Numbered from the stretch's first letter, positions 41,303 to 49,649 are shown. The stretch: DNA of 64,000 nt from Mycolicibacterium setense (GCF_000805385.1 NZ_JTJW01000010.1:682001-746000); one strand, 5' to 3'. Translations and numbers: made by a program. Notes: generated by a model not told the origin, from the sequence alone.

Positions 41303-41998
41303 TCAACCGATCGGGACGAAACCCGTTCCCGGTCGGTTCTTGGCGGTGATGTCAGCCAACTGCGTGTTGAACGACATCGTCACCGCCGGCGTATGTAGGG
41401 GCACGAACTGCACCACGCAGGTCGGCAGGTCGTCGGAGTAGGCGCCGTGGATCATGCCGACGAGCCGGTTGTTGACGGTGACCGGCGCGCCCGAGTCGCC
41501 GGGCTGTCCGCACACCTGGTTGACGATGGTGCCCGGATCCTTGCCCGGCCCCCATGTGACGCCACACGAATAGCCCGTGGTGCGACCGAGCTTGCAGGCC
41601 ACGTCACCGAACGCCGGATCGGGACCCAGGCCGTCGATCTGGAAGCCGTTCACGTTTTTGGTCGGAGTCACCTTCGCCGGATCGAACTGGATGACGGCAT
41701 AGTCGAGCAGGTCGTTGCCGGCCACCATCGTGCCCACCACGCCTGCGCCGTTGGCGCCCTCCGCCGACACCACAGCGCCTGGACCACCGCAGTGGGCCGA
41801 GGTGAAACCGATGAGGCGGCCGGCGTTGTCGTGTCCGATGGTGGTGAGCGTGCAGAACGACTCGCCGTTCACCACGATGCCCGAGCCGCCGCCCAACACC
41901 ACCGGTGGATCAGCGTGGGCAATCGCCGGCGTGAAGATGGCAACGAGGGCCATGATCGGCGCACCAATCAGCGATTGCCAGCGGTGCCTGCTCGTCAA
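41303..41998 (-). CDS. Secreted chymotrypsin-like serine protease, Rv3668c homologue
   Basis: A 231-residue S1-family protease with a Sec signal peptide (hydrophobic 8-25, cut predicted after AHA at about residue 29). Catalytic triad: His69 in FTSAHCGG, Asp99 in LLDYAVIQF, Ser169 in GQPGDSGAPV. Cys pairs (FCTL and AHCGG; ACKLG and YSCG) suggest disulfides. I use the TTG start because GGAGGACAT lies right before it; an ATG 11 codons upstream lacks such a site. Length equals Rv3668c. Likely exported to the cell wall or medium. Confidence 0.9.
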   Translation of the reverse strand: MTSRHRWQSLIGAPIMALVAIFTPAIAHADPPVVLGGGSGIVVNGESFCTLTTIGHDNAGRLIGFTSAHCGGPGAVVSAEGANGAGVVGTMVAGNDLLDYAVIQFDPAKVTPTKNVNGFQIDGLGPDPAFGDVACKLGRTTGYSCGVTWGPGKDPGTIVNQVCGQPGDSGAPVTVNNRLVGMIHGAYSDDLPTCVVQFVPLHTPAVTMSFNTQLADITAKNRPGTGFVPIG

Positions 41999-42112
41999 AT
42001 GTCCTCCGATCGACGCGCCCGACCCGCGCAACTCAAGATTGCGCTCAGTCTACTAAGACTGTGATGTCGGCCGGGATCGTTAACGGCTTCGCCGCATGGC
42101 AACATGAACGCC

Positions 42113-42619
42113 ATGAGCACAGGCGACCGCAGGGACGGCGTTCCGACGACGGTGACCTCGATTCCGCTCGTGGACCCGCATGCCCCCAAGCCCGACCCGT
42201 CGATCGGTGACCTGGTCAAGGATGCGACCGCGCAGGTTTCCACCCTGCTGCGCGCCGAGGTGGAACTGGCCAAGGCCGAGATCACCCGGGATGTGAAGAA
42301 GGGCCTGACCGGCAGCGTGTTCTTCATCGCCGCGCTGGTGGTCCTGTTCTACTCGACCTTCTTTTTCTTCTTCTTCCTGGCCGAGCTGCTCGACACCTGG
42401 ATCTGGCGTTGGGTGGCCTTCCTGATCGTGTTCGGCCTCATGGTGCTGACCACCGGGGCGCTGGCGCTGTTCGGCTTCCTGAAGGTGCGACGGATCAAGG
42501 GCCCACAGCAGACCATCGAATCGGTCAAGGAGACACGCGAGGCGTTGACGCCCGGCCACGACAAGGTCGCGGTGCCCGCTCTCCAGACCCGGCCGGCCAC
42601 CGACCCGTCGGGCTGGTAG
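42113..42619 (+). CDS. Phage holin-superfamily (Act_holin/DUF1469-like) membrane protein, Rv3669 homologue
   Basis: A 168-residue protein with an amphipathic N-terminal helix (SIGDLVKDATAQVSTLLRAEVELAKAEI) and two membrane helices (about 70-93 and 100-125, the first with a run of Phe). Such proteins are not true holins and their role is unknown. An ATG three codons upstream (42104) is an alternative start. Its TAG stop overlaps the GTG of ephE by one base, so both belong to one operon. Confidence 0.85.
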   Translation: MSTGDRRDGVPTTVTSIPLVDPHAPKPDPSIGDLVKDATAQVSTLLRAEVELAKAEITRDVKKGLTGSVFFIAALVVLFYSTFFFFFFLAELLDTWIWRWVAFLIVFGLMVLTTGALALFGFLKVRRIKGPQQTIESVKETREALTPGHDKVAVPALQTRPATDPSGW

Positions 42620-43587
42620 TGCCCCCACCCGACCCGTCGATCGCCAGGATCGATGGGCCATGGCGGCATCTGCAGGTGCACGCCAACGGGATTCGCTTCC
42701 ATGTCGTGGAGGGCGAGAGCTCGCAGCCCGACCGTGTGAGAGGGGGCGAGAGCTCGCAGCCCGACCGCCCGCTGGTCATCCTGTTGCACGGGTTCGGCTC
42801 GTTCTGGTGGTCGTGGCGTCACCAGCTCACCGGACTGACCGGCGCCCGGGTCGTGGCGGTGGACCTCCGCGGCTACGGCGACAGCGACAAACCACCGCGC
42901 GGTTACGACGGCTGGACCCTGGCCGGGGACACCGCCGGGCTGGTACGCGCGCTGGGACACAAGTCCGCCACCCTCGTCGGGCACGCCGACGGCGGCTTGG
43001 TGTGCTGGGCGACGGCAGTGCTGCATCCGCGTGCGGTCGACGCGATCGCTCTCGTCAGCTCACCGCATCCGGTGGCGCTGAGGGCCTCCACGTTGACCCG
43101 TCGCGATCAGGGCCGCGCCCTGTTGCCGTCGATGCTGCGCTACCAGCTGCCGGTGTGGCCGGAACATCACCTGACCCGGCACGACGGCGCCGAGTTGGAG
43201 CGTGTGGTCCGCAGCCGGGCCGGGGCCAAATGGCAGGCCGGCGAAGACTTCTCCCGCACCATGGGTCATCTGCGTCAGGCCATCCAGATTCCGGGTGCAG
43301 CGCACTGCGCATTGGAATACCAGCGGTGGGCGGTGCGCAGCCAGCTGCGCGGCGAGGGCCTGAGGTTCATGCGCTCGATGAAGCGCCCGATCGGCGTCCC
43401 GGTTCTGCACATGCGCGGTGACGCCGACCCGTACGTCCTCGCCGACCCGGTGCACCGGACCCAGCGTTACGCACCGCACGGCCGCTACGTATCGATCACG
43501 GGTGCAGGGCATTTCGGCCACGAAGAACAGCCTGAGGCAGTCAACGAACAGCTGCGCCGGTTCTTGGCGCAGCTGTACGCGAACTGA
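42619..43587 (+). CDS. ephE: Alpha/beta hydrolase, epoxide hydrolase EphE-like
   Basis: A 322-residue protein with HGFGSFWWSW (oxyanion motif), nucleophile Asp124 in LVGHADGGLV, an acid in MRGDADPYV, and His in GAGHFGHEE. The elbow differs from the GHDWG of typical epoxide hydrolases, so substrate range may differ. Near the N-terminus the octapeptide GESSQPDR occurs twice (32-39 and 43-50), caused by a 33-base tandem duplication; this adds 11 residues in the loop before the first core strand. GTG start overlapping the upstream stop. It corresponds to Rv3670. Confidence 0.88.
   Translation: MPPPDPSIARIDGPWRHLQVHANGIRFHVVEGESSQPDRVRGGESSQPDRPLVILLHGFGSFWWSWRHQLTGLTGARVVAVDLRGYGDSDKPPRGYDGWTLAGDTAGLVRALGHKSATLVGHADGGLVCWATAVLHPRAVDAIALVSSPHPVALRASTLTRRDQGRALLPSMLRYQLPVWPEHHLTRHDGAELERVVRSRAGAKWQAGEDFSRTMGHLRQAIQIPGAAHCALEYQRWAVRSQLRGEGLRFMRSMKRPIGVPVLHMRGDADPYVLADPVHRTQRYAPHGRYVSITGAGHFGHEEQPEAVNEQLRRFLAQLYAN
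42711..42767 (+). repeat. Direct repeat (24 bp, 33-bp period) inside ephE
   Basis: The same 24 bases occur at 42711-42734 and 42744-42767, starting GGGCGAGAGCTCGCAGCCCG. The period of 33 keeps the reading frame. Confidence 0.9.
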
Positions 43588-44778
43588 TCAGGAGTTGATG
43601 CACGTCCCGGTGGCGACCCGCTGAGTGTTGCCGATCTGGGCCAGCTGGTGCTCGACTTCCTTGGCCGTCAGCACAAACCCGGTGTCTGCGTCGTCGACTG
43701 CCGCACCGAACACCACGCCGAGCACCTTGCCGGCCCGGTTGATCATCGGCCCGCCCGAATTGCCTTGCCGCACCGTGCCCCTGACCGTGTAGACCTCGCG
43801 GGTGACGGTGGTGGTCCGGTAAATGTCGGGACCGTTGAGTTCGATGATCTCGCGCACGCGGGCCGGGGTGGCCAGGAAGTCACCACCACCGGGGTAACCC
43901 ATCACGACGGCATCGGTGCCCTTGGGAGCCGGTTGTTCGGCGAACTGAAGCGGAGTGATCGGCAGGTCCGGGACGTCGAGGATCGAGATGTCGGCGTTGG
44001 GGTCGTAGGACACCACGCCCGCGTCATAGGTCTTGCCGTCGGCTTCGATGGTCACACTGTCGGCACCGGCCACCACGTGGGCATTCGACATCACCCGGTT
44101 GGGTGCGACCACGAATCCGCTGCCCTCCAGCACCTTCTGGCAGCTGGGCGCGACACCGCGGATCTTGACGACGCTGGCCCGGCTGGTCGTCACGATGGGA
44201 TCGGTGGCCAGCGAGGCGTCCGGGGCGTCGACGTTGACGATCGGGGTACGGCCGAAGGGTTCGAGCACGTCGGGCAGGCCGGAGGTGTCCAGCAGGGCCG
44301 ACAACCGGTTGGGCACCGAACGCATCCAGGTCGGGGTGTACTTGTCGACCTCGGTGAGGACGCGTGAATTCTTCACGGCCGCAGCCAGATTCGGTTGATC
44401 GGATGAGGTCAGCAGGCTGCCCAGCAGCCAGGAGGCGACCAGGACCGCGACCAGCATCAGGCTCACTCCGACCGCGGAGTCCAACACCCGGAAGAACGGG
44501 TTGCGGATGGTGCCGCGCACGGCACGGCCGAGCACCACACCGGCGATCTCACCGATCACCACGAGCGCAAGGATCAGGAACAGCGTGGCGAACAGTTTGG
44601 TGCGGTCACCGCTGATGTGCGGGATCACGTGCGGGGCCAGCAGCACACCGGCCACCGCACCGAGCACCACACCGATGAAGGACAGCAGGGAGCCGAGCGC
44701 GCCGGAACGCCAGCCTGAGATGGCTGCGACGAACCCGATGCCGAGGATTGCGAAATCGAGCCAGACCGAAGGTGTCAT
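43588..44778 (-). CDS. marP: Membrane-anchored periplasmic serine protease MarP (acid resistance)
   Basis: A 396-residue protein. Four membrane helices (about 5-25, 30-50, 62-84, 103-123) anchor a periplasmic trypsin-like protease domain (about 180-396). Catalytic residues His234 (SNAHVV), Asp263 (NADISILD) and Ser341 (RQGNSGGPM); Cys213 and Cys393 correspond to the regulatory disulfide of M. tuberculosis MarP (Rv3671c). MarP activates the peptidoglycan hydrolase RipA and is needed for pH homeostasis in acid. It is followed on the same strand by no coupled gene; upstream lie the Nudix, thioredoxin-like and nth genes in the same direction. Confidence 0.95.
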   Translation of the reverse strand: MTPSVWLDFAILGIGFVAAISGWRSGALGSLLSFIGVVLGAVAGVLLAPHVIPHISGDRTKLFATLFLILALVVIGEIAGVVLGRAVRGTIRNPFFRVLDSAVGVSLMLVAVLVASWLLGSLLTSSDQPNLAAAVKNSRVLTEVDKYTPTWMRSVPNRLSALLDTSGLPDVLEPFGRTPIVNVDAPDASLATDPIVTTSRASVVKIRGVAPSCQKVLEGSGFVVAPNRVMSNAHVVAGADSVTIEADGKTYDAGVVSYDPNADISILDVPDLPITPLQFAEQPAPKGTDAVVMGYPGGGDFLATPARVREIIELNGPDIYRTTTVTREVYTVRGTVRQGNSGGPMINRAGKVLGVVFGAAVDDADTGFVLTAKEVEHQLAQIGNTQRVATGTCINS

Positions 44779-44789
44779 CTATATCCACT

Positions 44790-45566
44790 TCAACATGAGG
44801 CTTCACCGTAACCGTTGTCATGCCCGACGAGGGCCATTGCGTCATCGAGTCCGCGGACGTCCTCGGTGTTCCAGGGCTCGGCCCAGCCCGCGACATCGAG
44901 GATCGCCGAGATGACCTGGCCGGTGAAACCCCACACCAGCATCTCGTTGAGCAGGAATGCCGGCCCGGCGAATCGGCTGGTGTTGGCCTCTCGGTACACC
45001 ATGAGCCGGTTCTCCGGGTTGATGAAGGCCCGCAGCGGAACCCGTGCCACGACCGCGGTCTCGGATTCGTCGACGACGGCTACCGGCCCGGGATCGGGCG
45101 AATACGCCAGCACCGGGACCACGTGGAATCCCGACGGTGGGATGAACATCTTCTCCAGGGTGGCCAGCGGGTACAACCGGCTGGTGTCGATGCCGGTCTC
45201 CTCCCACGCCTCCCGGAAGGCCGTGCCGACCGGGCCCTCGTCGCCGGGATCGGTGGCGCCGCCCGGGAATGCGGCCTGGCCGGCGTGGTGGCGCAGCGTG
45301 GAGGCGCGGACCGTCACCAGCAGATCGGCATCCTCGGGCAGATGCGGGGGCGCTCCTTCGCGTGGTCCCGAGAACAGCACCAGCACCGCGGCGTCGCGCA
45401 GCGCGCCGGCCTCGGCGGCTTGATTGTTGGCTTCGACGATGCCGGCCAGCACCTCGGGCGGGACCCGGCGGCGGTAGGCGTCCGGCACCCGGTCGAGGTT
45501 GTCCACCAGCGGCTTGAGCCAGGCCGGGGCGGCATCCGGGAACAGCCCGTCGCGCGTCGATCTCAC
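44790..45566 (-). CDS. Nudix hydrolase (CoA pyrophosphatase-like), Rv3672c homologue
   Basis: A 258-residue protein with the Nudix box GGATDPGDEGPVGTAFREAWEETG, preceded by TLRHHAGQAAFPGG, which is the extended UPF0035 signature of CoA diphosphatases (LLTVRA...H.GQ...PGG). It likely splits CoA or related nucleoside diphosphate derivatives. The start is a GTG. It lies 11 bases after the thioredoxin-like gene and 11 bases before marP, so the three are probably co-transcribed. Confidence 0.9.
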   Translation of the reverse strand: MRSTRDGLFPDAAPAWLKPLVDNLDRVPDAYRRRVPPEVLAGIVEANNQAAEAGALRDAAVLVLFSGPREGAPPHLPEDADLLVTVRASTLRHHAGQAAFPGGATDPGDEGPVGTAFREAWEETGIDTSRLYPLATLEKMFIPPSGFHVVPVLAYSPDPGPVAVVDESETAVVARVPLRAFINPENRLMVYREANTSRFAGPAFLLNEMLVWGFTGQVISAILDVAGWAEPWNTEDVRGLDDAMALVGHDNGYGEASC

Positions 45567-45577
45567 TCCGGGTGCTC

Positions 45578-46246
45578 CTATCGGCTAGAGCGGATCTTCT
45601 CGTCGACCGCCGCCGCGATCTCGTCGGCGCTGACGAAGGAGCGGGGCAGGGTCCCGGCCACGCTACCGTCCGGGCGCAGTACCACCGTCGCAGGCATGAC
45701 GTTGGGCACCTTGAGCGCGGCCGCGATCAGTCGCCGACCATCCTGCAGCGTCGGCAGCCGCACTCCGAGTTCGGCGAGGCGGACCAATGCCGCCGTCTCG
45801 TTCTCGTCCTGGTGCACCGTCAGCACCAGCACGTCGTCCCCGACCCGGCGCTGGTATTCGGCCATCGCGGGCAGCTCGTCGGCGCACGGTCCGCACCAGT
45901 AGGCCCACAGGTTGAGCACCACGGTCCGGCCTGCGAGTGCCGACGCCACGTCGACGGGCTTCCCGTCACCGGCGCAGTCCAGGGTGATGCCGCCCAGCAA
46001 CCCAGAATCAGGAGCACCCGCGTCCTCCTTGTCTTCTCTGGGTCCGGGACATGGCGGAAGATCGGCACGGGCCCGGGGTCCGGCCAGGGCCTCGGGGGTG
46101 TCGGCGTCACGGTGGTCACGGGAGCTGGACTGCTGCCCGGCGCCGGCCTGCGGCGCCGGCTCGTCGCGCAACTCCATCCAGAACGCGGTACCCAGCGCCA
46201 CCAGAACCACCAAGACCACCACGGTCCAGCGGGTCGAAACGCTCAC
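45578..46246 (-). CDS. Membrane-anchored thioredoxin-like protein (TlpA/ResA type), Rv3673c homologue
   Basis: A 222-residue protein with an N-terminal membrane anchor (about 7-23) and an outer TlpA-like domain with active site WCGPC (Cys118, Cys121) after VVLNLWAYWCGPC. Two more Cys (66 and 91) flank the linker. It should act as a disulfide reductase or exchange protein in the periplasm. GTG start. It follows nth with a gap of about 20 bases. Confidence 0.9.
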   Translation of the reverse strand: MSVSTRWTVVVLVVLVALGTAFWMELRDEPAPQAGAGQQSSSRDHRDADTPEALAGPRARADLPPCPGPREDKEDAGAPDSGLLGGITLDCAGDGKPVDVASALAGRTVVLNLWAYWCGPCADELPAMAEYQRRVGDDVLVLTVHQDENETAALVRLAELGVRLPTLQDGRRLIAAALKVPNVMPATVVLRPDGSVAGTLPRSFVSADEIAAAVDEKIRSSR

Positions 46247-46265
46247 GGAGTGCTCATCGCGGCGT

Positions 46266-47069
46266 TCACAGCCCGGCCAGCGCCAGCAGATGCTCGGTCT
46301 CCGGGCCCTTCACCAGCGCTGCAGCGGTCTCCGGATCCGTGGGTCCGAGCCCGAACGACGGACAATCCTTGGCCAGCACACATACCCCGCAGGCGGGCTT
46401 GCGGGCGTGGCAGACCCGGCGGCCGTGGAAGATCACCCGGTGGCTGAGCAAGGTCCATTCCTTGCGTTCGATGAGCTCACCGATCGCGAACTCGACCTTG
46501 ACCGGGTCCTCCTCGGTGGTCCAGCGCCAGCGCCGCACCAGTCGCCCGAAGTGGGTGTCCACGGTGATCCCCGGGATGTCGAACGCGTTGCCCAGGATGA
46601 CGTTGGCGGTCTTGCGTCCGACGCCGGGCAGGGTCACCAGGTCCTCGATGGTGTCGGGTACCTCTCCGTCGAACCGGGTCACCAGCTCCTGACCGAGCCG
46701 GATCAGCGAGTTGGTCTTGTTCCGATAGAACCCGGTCGGCCGGATCAGCTCCTCCATCTCGGTGCGGTCGGCCTGCGCGTAGTCCAGCGCCGTGCGGTAT
46801 TTGAGGAACAGCGCGGGCGTCGTCAGGTTCACCCGCTTGTCGGTGCTCTGTGCCGACAAGATGGTCGCGACGGTGAGCTCCAGGGGATTGGTGAAGTCGA
46901 GCTCGCAGTAGACATGTGGAAACGCCCGGGCCAGTTCACGATTCATCCGTCGAGCCCGACGTACCAGCCCCAGGTGGGTTTCGGCGTCCCACTTCTTGGA
47001 CCGGCGCGTTTTCCCTGTTGAAGCGGCAGCCGCAGTCACGTCAGTCAGCGTACTGAGGTCGCCGGACAT
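46266..47069 (-). CDS. nth: Endonuclease III (base excision repair glycosylase/AP lyase)
   Basis: A 267-residue HhH-GPD enzyme with LSAQSTDKRVN, the helix-hairpin-helix LPGVGRKTANVIL that supplies the catalytic Lys, the conserved Asp in TVDTHFGR, and a C-terminal 4Fe-4S cluster motif C-x6-C-x2-C-x5-C (CHARKPACGVCVLAKDC). It excises oxidised pyrimidines. Start chosen at the ATG giving MSGDLSTLTD; ATG codons 8 and 12 codons further up are alternatives. It is Rv3674c. Confidence 0.95.
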   Translation of the reverse strand: MSGDLSTLTDVTAAAASTGKTRRSKKWDAETHLGLVRRARRMNRELARAFPHVYCELDFTNPLELTVATILSAQSTDKRVNLTTPALFLKYRTALDYAQADRTEMEELIRPTGFYRNKTNSLIRLGQELVTRFDGEVPDTIEDLVTLPGVGRKTANVILGNAFDIPGITVDTHFGRLVRRWRWTTEEDPVKVEFAIGELIERKEWTLLSHRVIFHGRRVCHARKPACGVCVLAKDCPSFGLGPTDPETAAALVKGPETEHLLALAGL

Positions 47070-47135
47070 TCTCCTGTGCGGACCGGTGATCATTCGTGAC
47101 CCCACTGAGACCTACGCCGTGTTAACTACTGCCTT

Positions 47136-47363
47136 GTGTCGTGGTTGCTGGTAGCGCTCACCCCGGGGTTGCTCATGCTGGCGGCGTTCGGGCTCGAGCG
47201 GCTCGAAGCGGGTTTGGCCCGTGAACCGGCCCCGGCGGCCCCCGCCCCGCGGGTCAAGCCGGTGACCATCGACCTCGAGAGCGAGCGTTTGCCGACGCGC
47301 TACTACGAACCGCAGGCCATAAATACTGGGTTTCCTGCGTCTCGACCTGTCAATCGTGTGTAG
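47136..47363 (+). CDS. Small membrane protein, Rv3675-like
   Basis: A 75-residue protein with one N-terminal membrane helix (MSWLLVALTPGLLMLAAFGLE) followed by a Pro/Ala-rich stretch and a charged tail (PVTIDLESERLPTRYYEPQ). It lies between nth and crp as Rv3675 does; the M. tuberculosis protein is longer. GTG start, with TTAACT-like sequence shortly upstream suggesting a short or absent leader. Function unknown. Confidence 0.75.
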   Translation: MSWLLVALTPGLLMLAAFGLERLEAGLAREPAPAAPAPRVKPVTIDLESERLPTRYYEPQAINTGFPASRPVNRV

Positions 47364-47392
47364 CGTGGGCTAGTCGCGAAACCGCGTACCTC

Positions 47393-47398
47393 TAGACT
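47393..47398 (+). promoter_or_regulatory. -10 box TAGACT of crp
   Basis: TAGACT fits TANNNT, giving a start near 47405 and a leader of about 45 bases that carries AAGGGG as Shine-Dalgarno 6 bases before the GTG. I see no CRP-like site between here and the crp start. Confidence 0.45.
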
Positions 47399-47450
47399 GA
47401 GCAGGAAGTATCAGTAAGAGGACAACACACTTAATAGCTTAAGGGGCAAC

Positions 47451-48125
47451 GTGGACGAGATCCTGGCCAGGGCCGGAATCTTCCAGGGCGTCGAACCGAC
47501 CGCCGTATCGGCGCTGACGAAGCAGTTGCAGCCCGTCGACTTCCCGCGCGGGCATACAGTCTTCGCCGAGGGCGAGCCCGGCGACCGCCTGTACATCATC
47601 ATCTCCGGCAAGGTGAAGATCGGCCGGCGTTCGCCGGACGGTCGTGAGAACCTGCTGACCATCATGGGTCCGTCGGACATGTTCGGCGAGCTGTCGATCT
47701 TCGACCCGGGGCCCCGTACCTCGAGCGCCACCACCATCACCGAGGTGCGCGCGGTGTCGATGGACCGTGACGCACTGCGCGCGTGGATCGCCGACCGTCC
47801 CGAGATCGCCGAGCAGCTGCTGCGCGTGCTCGCCCGCCGTCTGCGTCGCACCAATAACAACTTGGCCGACCTCATCTTCACCGACGTGCCCGGCCGCGTG
47901 GCCAAGCAGCTGCTGCAGCTGGCCCAGCGGTTCGGAACGCAGGAGGGCGGGGCGCTGCGCGTCACGCACGACCTGACCCAGGAAGAGATCGCCCAGCTCG
48001 TCGGCGCATCCCGCGAGACCGTCAACAAGGCACTGGCCGACTTCGCCCACCGCGGGTGGATCAGGCTGGAGGGCAAGAGCGTCTTGATCTCCGACAGCGA
48101 GCGCCTCGCCAGGCGCGCCCGCTAG
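47451..48125 (+). CDS. crp: cAMP receptor protein CRP
   Basis: A 224-residue CRP/FNR regulator. The cyclic nucleotide domain (about 10-115) holds the phosphate-binding cassette FGELSIFDPGPRTSSATT; the C helix follows (LLRVLARRLRRTNNNLADLIF), then the helix-turn-helix TQEEIAQLVGASRETVNKALADF. Sequence and length match Rv3676, the global cAMP-responsive regulator of mycobacteria. Likely targets within this window are acs and the Ms1 RNA, each with a TGTGA-N6-TCACA-like site. Confidence 0.98.
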   Translation: MDEILARAGIFQGVEPTAVSALTKQLQPVDFPRGHTVFAEGEPGDRLYIIISGKVKIGRRSPDGRENLLTIMGPSDMFGELSIFDPGPRTSSATTITEVRAVSMDRDALRAWIADRPEIAEQLLRVLARRLRRTNNNLADLIFTDVPGRVAKQLLQLAQRFGTQEGGALRVTHDLTQEEIAQLVGASRETVNKALADFAHRGWIRLEGKSVLISDSERLARRAR

Positions 48126-48138
48126 CTTCTCTTTTCCG

Positions 48139-48195
48139 CGAAACGGTATTCCGGCAGCATTTGTTCGAGTAACAAGCTGCTGGAATGCCGTTTCG
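48139..48195. terminator. 20-bp hairpin between convergent crp and the MBL gene
   Basis: 48139-48158 pairs with 48176-48195 over 20 positions, 18 Watson-Crick and 2 wobble when read as plus-strand RNA, around a 17-base loop. It fills the 78-base gap between two converging genes. There is no U tract on either side, so it may act as a bidirectional, Rho-aided or end-protecting structure. Confidence 0.65.
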
Positions 48196-48203
48196 GCGTT
48201 CAG

Positions 48204-48992
48204 TCAGCTTCGCAGGTAATCCAACTGGGCCTGCACCGACTTCTCCGCGGCATCCCAGAGTTTCTGGTCGACATCGGTGTAGACGTGCTCGACGACCATG
48301 CGGGCCGAGGCATCCTCACCGAGTTCCCGTAGTGCTGCCCGAATCTGATCCAGCCGCTCCTCGCGGTGGGTCAGGTACATCGCTGTCACCGCTTGGAGAT
48401 CGGGAAGGTCGGGTCCGTGTCCGGGGAGTACCGTGCGGGCGCCCAGGCCTTGCAGGCGCCGCAGGGATTCCAGATAGTCACGCAGGCTGCCGTCCTCGGT
48501 GTCGATGACGGTGGTGCCGCGCCCAAGCACGGTGTCGGCGGTCAATACCGCGTCCTCGAGCACGAACGACAGTGAATCCACGGTGTGCCCGGGGGTGGCC
48601 ATCACCTTGATCCGCAGCCCGGCCGCATCGATCACTTCACCGTCGGTCAGCGGGCCACCCAGGCCGCGAAGGAAACCGCTGCCGACGGAACGGACGGTGG
48701 CGCCCGTCAACTCGACCAGCTTGTCGATGCCGCCGGTGTGGTCCTCGTGCTTGTGACTGATCAACACCAACGGGACGGTGCCCAATTCGGCGATTCGGGC
48801 GATGTGGGCCTCATCGTCGGGGCCGGGATCGACGACGACCATCTCGTCGCTGCCCGGGCCGCGCAGCACCCAGGTGTTGGTGCCCTCCAACGTCATCAGG
48901 CCGGGGTTGTCGCACAGGAGTACGGAGGCCGATTGGGTGACAGGCCGCAGCAGCCCGTAAGCCGGGTGCTGCAGATCAGACCCAGCCGTCAC
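48204..48992 (-). CDS. Metallo-beta-lactamase-fold hydrolase, Rv3677c homologue
   Basis: A 262-residue MBL-fold protein with the metal motif SHKHEDHTGG (His80, His82, Asp84, His85), a second His in TPGHTVDS, an Asp in LTADTVLG and a His in LPGHGPD. The C-terminal helical part (TMYLTHREERLDQI) resembles LACTB2-like RNases and glyoxalase II relatives. The function may be thioester or RNA hydrolysis. GTG start overlapping the RidA stop (GTGA). Confidence 0.9.
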   Translation of the reverse strand: MTAGSDLQHPAYGLLRPVTQSASVLLCDNPGLMTLEGTNTWVLRGPGSDEMVVVDPGPDDEAHIARIAELGTVPLVLISHKHEDHTGGIDKLVELTGATVRSVGSGFLRGLGGPLTDGEVIDAAGLRIKVMATPGHTVDSLSFVLEDAVLTADTVLGRGTTVIDTEDGSLRDYLESLRRLQGLGARTVLPGHGPDLPDLQAVTAMYLTHREERLDQIRAALRELGEDASARMVVEHVYTDVDQKLWDAAEKSVQAQLDYLRS

Positions 48993-49444
48993 GCGACCTC
49001 TACGGTGATTTCGACTTCGACCGGCGCATTACGCGGCAGCTCCGACACGCCGACGGCCGACCGTGCGTGCGCGCCCGCCTCGCCGAAGATCTCACCGAAA
49101 AGCTCAGAGGCGCCGTTGACGACGCCGGGCTGTCCGTTGAAGCCGGGCGCGGAGGCGACGAAACCGACCACCTTGACGATCTTGACGACGGAGTCGATGC
49201 CGACGAGCGCGTGCACTGCGGCCAGCGCGTTGAGGCCGCAGATCCGGGCCAGCTCCTTGCCCTGCTCGGGACTGACCTCGGCGCCCACCTTGCCGGTGGC
49301 CTGCAGTTCACCGGCCTGGATAGGCAACTGACCAGCGGTATAGACCAGGTTGCCGGTCCGCACGGCGGGCACGTAGGCGGCCAGCGGGGCCACCACGTCG
49401 GGCAGTTCGATGCCGAGCTCGGTCAGCCGGGCGCTGACGCTCAT
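48989..49444 (-). CDS. RidA (YjgF/UK114) family protein, Rv3678c homologue
   Basis: A 151-residue RidA-like protein beginning MSVSARLTELGIELPDVVAPLAAYVPAV, with GNLVYTAGQLP, the family strand ICGLNALAAVHALVG and a C-terminal LPRNAPVEVEITVEVA. The usual catalytic Arg of RidA (in the NRVAVEV-type motif) is not evident, since the segment reads RNAPVEVEI with Arg close by, so imine deaminase activity is uncertain. The ATG overlaps the stop of the upstream 53-residue gene (ATGA) and the stop overlaps the MBL gene. Confidence 0.88.
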   Translation of the reverse strand: MSVSARLTELGIELPDVVAPLAAYVPAVRTGNLVYTAGQLPIQAGELQATGKVGAEVSPEQGKELARICGLNALAAVHALVGIDSVVKIVKVVGFVASAPGFNGQPGVVNGASELFGEIFGEAGAHARSAVGVSELPRNAPVEVEITVEVA

Positions 49445-49602
49445 TTGGGCCGCTTCAGGTAGGCGACATGCTGCTCGCCGGTCGGGCCGGGAAGCACCGA
49501 GACGAGCTCCCAGCCGTCCTGTCCCCACTGGTCGAGAATCTGTTTGGTGGCATGGGTCAACAACGGGACCGTGGCGTATTCCCATTTGGTCGCTTCGCTC
49601 AT
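49441..49602 (-). CDS. DUF4177-like 53-residue protein
   Basis: A short gene read directly from the minus strand: MSEATKWEYATVPLLTHATK, then a WGQDGWELVSVLPGP core and a basic end YLKRPK. The W-E-Y-x-T start and QWGQDGWELVSV core are the DUF4177 pattern. It is first of three overlapped genes with ridA-like and MBL genes (ATGA then GTGA). Function is unknown; the M. tuberculosis counterpart is Rv3678A. Confidence 0.85.
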   Translation of the reverse strand: MSEATKWEYATVPLLTHATKQILDQWGQDGWELVSVLPGPTGEQHVAYLKRPK

Positions 49603-49637
49603 GGGCCGAGCTTATCGGTCGGACACACAGGCTTGGT

Positions 49638-49643
49638 TAGCAT
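49638..49643 (+). promoter_or_regulatory. -10 box TAGCAT for the paired ATPase operon
   Basis: TAGCAT ends 6 bases before the GTG at 49650; leaderless mRNA predicted. Confidence 0.5.
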
Positions 49644-49649
49644 GCACTG

